Notes under the pieces: model-generated
What the model saw: the letters and a program-made list of their open reading frames with translations, nothing else
What the model was told of the DNA's origin: nothing
Databases searched by the model: none
Position numbers and translations under genes: made by a program
NCBI GenBank assembly: GCA_012861695.1
Contig: JAAOOA010000027.1
Span: 17,670,380-17,734,379, forward strand
DNA length: 64,000 nucleotides
Direction: 5' to 3'
From: Trematomus loennbergii
Lineage: Eukaryota; Chordata; Actinopteri; Perciformes; Nototheniidae
Part shown: piece after piece, positions 57,069 to 64,000 of the stretch
How positions within the stretch are numbered: the first letter of the stretch is position 1
Layout of the letters: each line of letters begins with the position of its first letter

Positions 57069-58679
57069 CCTTTAAAAACGTGTCCAGGACCTTTTCAGAT
57101 CTCTGTCTGTAAATAAAATATTGCCAGGAAGGAAGGATAGGAGGAGTGTAAAGGAGGGAGGGGAGGGATGGAGGAGGGGAGGGTGAATCTGATTGTTCCG
57201 CTGGATGGTTCATATGCGCAGAGCTGCGACTGGTTACAGTCCCCCCTTCATTCTTTTTTATCCTCTCTCCCTCTCTTTCATCGCATCATCTTCAGAGGCA
57301 GCTTGAGATGGGATTTATCTTCTTTCTCTCCACACACGTGCACACACACACACTCGCGTACACACACAAAAACACATGCTGCACACACAGACTGTTCTCG
57401 TTCCATCAACTCTGAAGCACTTTTCGTTCAAATATTTTACCTGCTCTCTGTCTATCTGACACTAACAAACACACACATGCAAATCCAGATACACACAGAC
57501 ACACACACACACATATAAATGGATGCATACAGAGTAGAAGGGTGGAACGCCGTCCTGTGTATTTACTTCCCCAGTCATCCTGGTTAATTATGCATGCAGA
57601 GCAGTTTGCTGGGGAGCCGGAGCAGCCTGGGAGGAACACACACACCCTCACCCGTCACACATTTTCACAAACAGCCCTACTTCACCACCACCTCCGAAAT
57701 CATCACAACACCACGCACACCAAAGCTCAGCTCACATGCTCCTTGACAAACCCGACAACGCACTCGAAAATAACCCAACACACCTCTCTCCCAGCCCCCG
57801 CCCCCCACCCCAACACCACACTCACGTCTAACACATCTGACTTTAACACCCTGTTTAACACAGCACGCTCCGAAATAACACAGCAGCCCTCCCTGTCGCT
57901 GCTCCCAATCAGCACGCTGCTATCCCTTTGCTAATTACAGACACTTCAACGTGCACAAAGAGCATTCAGATGCCTCCAACCATCATTCTGTCTTCTCAAA
58001 TCTGCCAGCATCCTCCCCTCTCGTGGACACTTTGCCCTTTTCCTTGACAACCGCAGGTTCCCCACACTGCGAGAGCAGACAGACAGATGGACGGACAGAC
58101 AGACAGTTCCTCTCTGTCTCTCTCCTCCTCTGCAGTGTCTGGCCAGGCTGTGTGGGTGGGTTCCTCAGGGAGAGGCTTAGGAATGGAGGAAGCCAATATC
58201 TTGCCTGACATTTGTCACCGTCCTGTTGTCATGACACACAGCTGGAGGTCACGGGGGGTCACAGGCATCCAGTCACATAGATTATAGGAAGAGACATAGA
58301 GAGGGGTGGGGGGGGGGGGGGGCTGGCGGGGCGCTTTGAGGCTATTGGAAAGGAAGCAAGAAAACTCAATTGGAGGGCTGACGGTGAGCAACAGTGTGTA
58401 TCTTGATGATGTCAACAGTCTGATAATATTGAGCAGTTTGTTCATACATTAAGTAAATGTAAAGATTTCCATCAAATATAATTGATATGTTAATCGCTAT
58501 CCATCTCCTCCCTATGTTTGCTTGTTGTCCTTCTTCCATACAACCTAATGTGTTACACTGGCCTCACAGTGAAAATGAACAAAATATATTGCCAAAAGCG
58601 TTAAATGAAAATTAACAACATTTTTTTTCCCTTGATTAAATCCAGCATGATTATCTTTTAGTTTTGAGGCTGAAACGAC

Positions 58680-58686
<7 letters not shown>

Positions 58687-58760
<74 letters not shown>
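58687..58760. repeat. (TG)n microsatellite
   Basis: About 74 bp of TG with one GG dropout at 58718. Confidence 0.94.
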
Positions 58761-58765
<5 letters not shown>

Positions 58766-60730
58766 CAACTGTCTTGTCTCGGGGGTTTAGGATGACTCAT
58801 CGACATTCACAGGCACACGGCACATCAACGCCAACCACACACACACTCTATACAGACATTACTCAAATGCATAAACCTGGGAGAAGAGGAGAGGGAAGTC
58901 TTGACGGTACAAAGACAGATAGACACGCAGGGCGGCAGCTTCACCATGAAACAATAAATAAAGGTCAGAGAGAAGAAAGGCAGATGTGTGTGTGGGTAAG
59001 CCAGATAGAGAGAGAGAGGAATGCTTCAGCCTCCACGGTTATCTACTTTGTGGTTAAGGTTCAGAATTCCTATTTGTCTTTGAAAGCAGAATGCAGAGGT
59101 GATGTTATCCCTCCACACCGTAGAATCACATCCTACCTCTATACTCTCTTTGTGAAAAAGGAGAAATAAAATGTATTAGGAGCGCTAGGCTGGATAATGT
59201 GCGTGTCTATATGTTTCTATCTTCTTCCTTGACTGACGGGTTGGTGATGTCACATGACCTTTCAGAGAGAAACAACCTCACACTGGGACCCGTGACGCCA
59301 TAAAAAACAACAAACAACAGGGTCTGCAGTCGCCATGGTAACGACAGAGCCACACAGTCAAGTGGAAAACCTTGCATATGAAGAAAATATCACACAACGA
59401 CAAGAAAAGCCTAGCGGTATATAACTATAGGGGTACTATTTCAGGCAAAGGTGACGCACAACAGTAAAAAAAAGATTTTCTGAAATGAATTCCATGTAAT
59501 CTGTTATCAGGAATCACTTCATGTTGCTGCCTCAGATGCCCATTTGGTATCAAGTGCCTCCTGGGAAGAAGCTCATCATGTTTGTGTGAATATTGCCAAT
59601 TGGAAAACCCTGCTGTGTGTATTGTTTTGACAAGGTCTGTGTGTTTCTTTTCCTCATCACTGAATCTTTGAGAGCAACATATTGATCAGTTTGTCCCAAC
59701 AGAGATCAGAAAAAGTGAGTATGTGTTCAGTGACTCACAACCCAGACTCCAACATGCAGCATTAAGTCAGCATTGTGCGTTCTTTTGAAAGACACGCTTT
59801 GATTTAATCTGCTCCATCTACATATATGACTTTACATACGCTCTAGGCATACCTCTCTATTATTTCCCACTCGACAATGGGAGGAAGATGAGCATGTGGG
59901 CTGTGAAAGGACACATCTGTAGACCTATTTCTATCTTTTCCATCCTTCTAGCCTTGACCTCAAATTATTCGTCCCTCCCTATTTCTGCTGTTTCGCACAA
60001 CGCTCCTTTATCTCTTTTTCTATCCATCTTCCTCCCTGTCTCTCCCTCTGTCTTTCAGTACGGTCACCTCCAGCGGGCAGCTGCCGAGCGTTGCCCTTTG
60101 AAGGACTAAACCTGCTTTGTTTACATGGTAACGGAGTGATGAGACGGGTGGGGATGGAGAAGGATGAGCCCGAGAAAATAACAGGCACACGGGCAATCAA
60201 GTGCACGCCACATACACATCACATAGGTCCTGTTTGTTTGCTGCAAAGGTTGTCGTGGATACCTGAGCATGTGACAAGAATCAGGAAAAGAAACGGATTG
60301 CTCATTACGTGCTGTGTGTCTGTGTGCTTATGTGCACAAAGTGAATAAATGTGTGTCTAGGTAGGTGAGTGTAAACATGAATCATTTCCAGCTTGTGCAA
60401 GCGTTGTCTAATATGTTCTCATACCTGCAAGCAGTTTGGCGTGAGCGGGCTTGCTGAGCACCTGAATGATCAAGCCTGACTGCCTGCAACACCCCTGCAG
60501 TGTGTGTGTGTGTGTGTGGGTGGGTGTGGGTGTGGGTGTGACTGAGGGCATTGGTGGACTCCAGCTAACCTCCCATAACACAGAGCGAGTGAGACGTACA
60601 GACAGAATAGAAAGGAGAAGAACAAAGAGAGAGAATGGAATGCTCTTTGGCTTCATGTTCCCATAGTACCATAGTATTGATAACCTCAACCATGCCACAC
60701 ACTTATTCTGCTTTTTTCCCTACAGGTTAC

Positions 60731-60736
<6 letters not shown>

Positions 60737-60780
<44 letters not shown>

Positions 60781-60820
60781 ACCACACACACACACACACC
60801 ACACACACACACACACACCA

Positions 60821-60856
<36 letters not shown>
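60737..60856. repeat. (CA)n microsatellite
   Basis: Imperfect CA tract of about 120 bp with several CC dropouts. Confidence 0.94.
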
Positions 60857-60858
<2 letters not shown>

Positions 60859-61369
60859 TATTGGGCCGCAGAGCTACTTGGTATTCCATCAGAATCCTCC
60901 AGCAAAGGGAGATTGTGGAGCACAAGAAAGAAACAATGCAGGAGGAAATGGGACAGGAGAAGAAAAAGATGCATTCAGTAGCGATCTCATCGAGTAAATT
61001 CTTGTTCACACTGAAGGCTGAATTGCTTATTTTTAAACGTATTTCAAATGCTGATGCAGAGAGGAACAGTAGCAACAAAGGTGCAAAGTTTTGAGGTTGG
61101 AGAACAGCCGTAAAATGGCTCATATCTTGCAGTGACCCATTTTGGTTTGGTCCAGCAAAGAACATCTTTCTGCCGCAGACACAAACACACACACACACAC
61201 CTCCGACACACACACATCCGCCCTTTGCAGGTAATGGGGTGGAGCGCTCCACTGAAGCAGAGGGAGTGGTGTTGGAACAGGTTCTGTGTGAAATCCCTGC
61301 TGGGGCCCACGGTGTGTTCCACATTCGATCCCTGCACTCTCATTTACACGTACACACAAGTACTCACAT

Positions 61370-61370
<1 letters not shown>

Positions 61371-61420
<50 letters not shown>

Positions 61421-61439
61421 AACCACACACCACACAACA

Positions 61440-61474
<35 letters not shown>

Positions 61475-61500
61475 ACAACACACACACACACACACACACA
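61371..61500. repeat. (CA)n microsatellite
   Basis: Imperfect CA tract of about 130 bp. A shorter CA run lies at 61182-61200. Confidence 0.94.
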
Positions 61501-61890
61501 CTCTGATTGCACCTGCTCCCTCTTTGTGCCACTTCGGTTCATCTAATTGATGATGCCGTGTCACTCCTGCTGTCTCTCTCCAACACACTACCTCTTCCTC
61601 TCAGTTCTCCTTTCCGTGTCCTTTAAGTTGTACCCTGTCCTCCGCTGTCCTCTATCTTTCATACCCTTTCCTTACCCTGTAGCCACTGTGCAGATGCTGG
61701 CAGTGCTGTGTGTACATATGTGTGTCCCTCTGACCTTGTCTTAGGTGGCAGGCAGCTCACTGCTCTGGCACATTGAACCCATAGCCTGGAGGAGAGATTT
61801 GTACTGGGGATGAGCAGACTCAGATGTTGTCCTCTGCAGGTGGTTGTCTATAAAATACGAATGAGTGAGTGCGAGGTTGCCTATATTGTA

Positions 61891-62797
61891 GGGGAAAAGG
61901 AAAAATACGCTTTGGTAATTCCAGAACTTGCCTGAGAATCATCACCTTTTTAGGTTTTCTTCAGTATTAAAGGTGGGGTATGTAATATATTTCAGAAACA
62001 CTTTTTGTTATATTCCATGGAATGCTCTTAACATCCCGATAGCAATGAATATATTAAATGCTTTGACAATAAATACTTAAAAAAATGTCATCTGTGGAAG
62101 CCGTAGTACTGTAAAAAGCACGACCAATCATTTTAGCCGGCCCGGCTAAAATAACTGGATGGCCTACCTGCCTGTCAGCCTTCCATCTGTGCACAAACTT
62201 ATCTCGTGCCCTCATTGGTCATGTGCGCGTTCGTGTGTGTGGAGGAGGGGCTCTGTAAGGAAGTGGCAGATTTTTTCCGGTTGTGTATTTTCAAATTCTA
62301 GCGCACTCGAGCTGGTTTCTCCAAAATTACCTACCCTACCTTTAAACACATCCAGTGATAGTTATGTGTGCATGCATGGCTAGACTGCTAACATGAATGG
62401 CTTGCTTTTAATTTGTTCAATGGTTCAAATTTGCCAAAACAAAAACTTGCAGAAAGTACATTGTAATCCAAGAGAAAGAAAGATACCTGTACCATTAATT
62501 AAAAAGAAGGTGCATACCATACATTCCCATGATGCTTTGGGGTGTTAACAGAAAGTGAAATGGTGCCATGGAGGTGCATTTGGAATCTTTTGGCTACAAC
62601 TTTAGCCTAATTTATTATTTTGGGCAAATTTGAACCATTAAACCTACAGTATGCCGAATTAACAGAAAGACGTTCCTGTTTGCAGTCTACCCATAAATGT
62701 ACAGCTATCACTTGTTTGTCTTTTTTATACTGAAGAAAATCTAAAACGTGATGATTCTCAGGCAAATTCTGGAATTAAAAGGAGCGTCTTTTTTCTA
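61891..62797. mobile_element. Long inverted-repeat (foldback) element interrupted by a MITE
   Basis: The left arm contains CCAGAACTTGCCTGAGAATC (near 61920) and the right arm its near-perfect inverse (GATTCTCAGGCAAATTCTGG near 62753). The inner arms also match: TGGTTCAAATTTGCC at about 62421 and GGGCAAATTTGAACCA near 62622. Arms total about 170 bp each once the 379-bp MITE is removed, with a loop of about 180 bp. No coding frame. Confidence 0.7.
61967..62345 (+). mobile_element. TTAA-flanked MITE, copy 5, nested in the inverted repeat
   Basis: Full-length family member (TTAAAGGTGGGG to CCTACCTTTAA) inserted in the left arm of the 61891-62797 foldback. The right arm has no such insertion, so the MITE arrived later. 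Confidence 0.85.
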
Positions 62798-63269
62798 TGA
62801 TTTCAAAGCGGATTTATGGACCTTCATTTGCGATGGACTTCGGAGAAAATGGAACAATCCGTACGGGTAAGTCACACTGAATATTCAAATATATGTTTAA
62901 CCTCTATGTGTTCATATTTGACTGAGTTAGCACTCCGGGAAGAAGCAGTAACATGTTTTACACAAAATGCGGCTATCGGTCTCTCTGCTGTAAGTGTTTT
63001 AAGTACCTTAATATCCTCCATGAGCATGAGCGGAGTGTCACAGCCACTGCTGCAGCTCTAAATGCTGACCATGTTGTTGCTCGGGTCAAATCAGCGGGCC
63101 AATAACTGGCTTCCTGTTGTTTCCAGAACACCTGCCTGCACCTGTCCTTTTAACCTCATGCAGTAACTTTTCCTGCTTCTCTCCCTCTGCCCCACTTCAA
63201 CCTGAAAACGTCTGTGTGTGCATGCATGTGACTGTGTTGTCTTAATCTATGTGGTCTTGATAGTTGGCC

Positions 63270-63770
63270 TATATGTTCCTGGATCTTAAATTAATAGAAG
63301 TTTTATGTGTAGAGCACCTTTCATACAAGAATTGCAGTCCAAAGTGCTTCACAGTAGATAATTGATATCTAATAAAATTAGACATAAAATGAGCATATAA
63401 TAGACATAGAATATAAAATAGATTAAAATGTAAGATGATATAATAGTGCATTAAAAGGAGGAAAGTGCAAATTCACATTGGGATTGTAACCTGAATAATG
63501 GCAGCGATAGGATAATTTTAATAATGATAACCCAAAATCAGGTGGCAGTTTAAGATGCATCAGAATGCATTGAGAAAGTGTTAGCCAACTTAAAGTCTAA
63601 AGTGAACACATATGTTTGGAGCTTTTTCTTTTTAAAGACATCATCCACCGAGCAGGCTTCCCTGATGTCTTTGTTCCATAGCTTTGGGGCATAATTGACG
63701 AAGGCTGCTTCACTGCATTTGTGCCTCCTAGAATCTTCCAAGAAGGTGTCCTTGATGGCCTGCTCTCTCC
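63270..63770 (-). mobile_element. 3' end of an L2/CR1-like LINE, degenerate
   Basis: The minus strand encodes a peptide with APKLWNKDIREACSVDDVF and KLQTYVFTLDF, the C-terminal signature of fish non-LTR ORF2 proteins. A 3'UTR segment with CACTTTGGACTGCAATTCTT and an AT-rich tail follows. The frame is short and decayed. Confidence 0.6.
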
Positions 63771-64000
63771 TCTACTCTCAACAGTTACCTGAGTACCAGA
63801 CTGGGGAATACTTTACTCCATCTGCAGACGCAGACAGACCGACACTAAGAGGAGGCTCGCCACAGATACATCGATGGCAGATAGCCGAAATGAGAGGAGG
63901 AAAGCAAGAACCAAGTGAGGAGAAGACGACATTTGATCTGAACAGATTAGGAGAGGGAAGGTGTGAGACTGAGATGAGGGTGGGATATATTTAGGAATGG
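63771..64000. other. Right edge, no recognised gene
   Basis: Purine-rich unique DNA. I see no splice-flanked coding segment. Confidence 0.5.

Noticed and set aside
62816..63061. Possible coding exon MDLHLRWTSEKMEQSVRVSH next to a GTAAGT
   Set aside because: No homologue is recognised and the frame begins at the edge of the foldback element. Too little support to call.

Overview
The window is vertebrate nuclear DNA, almost certainly from a teleost fish. It has GT-AG introns, long CA/TG microsatellites, hAT-type and TTAA-flanked MITEs and L2-like LINE tails. Its four gene structures are orthologous to the human 17p11.2 (Smith-Magenis) block. Gene order and orientation are drc3(-), tom1l2(+), srebf1(+), rai1(-): drc3 and tom1l2 are head to head, srebf1 and rai1 tail to tail. 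As I recall, the human locus has the same arrangement.

Layout. 241-3037 (-): ten coding exons of drc3 (LRRC48), an axonemal nexin-dynein regulatory complex subunit; its 3' end lies beyond the left edge. Two of its introns look like minor-spliceosome AT-AC introns, and a forkhead site plus RFX X-box lies upstream of its ATG. 3809-22261 (+): tom1l2, a VHS-GAT endosomal adaptor in 16 exons, with a hAT MITE inserted exactly at one 5' splice site. 22262-25777: long tom1l2 3'UTR. 25778-26993: srebf1 upstream region with an SRE and CCAAT boxes. 26994-40153 (+): srebf1 in 19 coding exons, with a candidate SREBP-1c-type internal promoter (LXR element, CCAAT box, SRE) in intron 1 and mir-33 in intron 16. 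42262-54055 (-): rai1, with one 6.6-kb coding exon, two ePHD exons and a terminal two-codon exon. 54056-64000: rai1 upstream or 5' intronic DNA with microsatellites, a long inverted repeat carrying a nested MITE, and a LINE tail.

Functional links. srebf1 and mir-33 form the known lipid-control host-gene/microRNA pair. drc3 and tom1l2 share a 0.77-kb divergent promoter region. rai1 and srebf1 converge on about 3.6 kb of 3'UTR sequence.

Quality caveat. Twelve conserved coding positions across tom1l2 (3), srebf1 (2) and rai1 (7) each need one extra base to restore frame, mostly in homopolymers. The dinucleotide repeats also show many single-base dropouts. I read these as residual long-read consensus errors rather than pseudogenes. 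I saw no CRISPR, operon or prokaryotic feature and no wholly new protein system. The most unusual signals are the two AT-AC introns of drc3, the splice-site-duplicating hAT insertion in tom1l2, and the LXR-element module in srebf1 intron 1.
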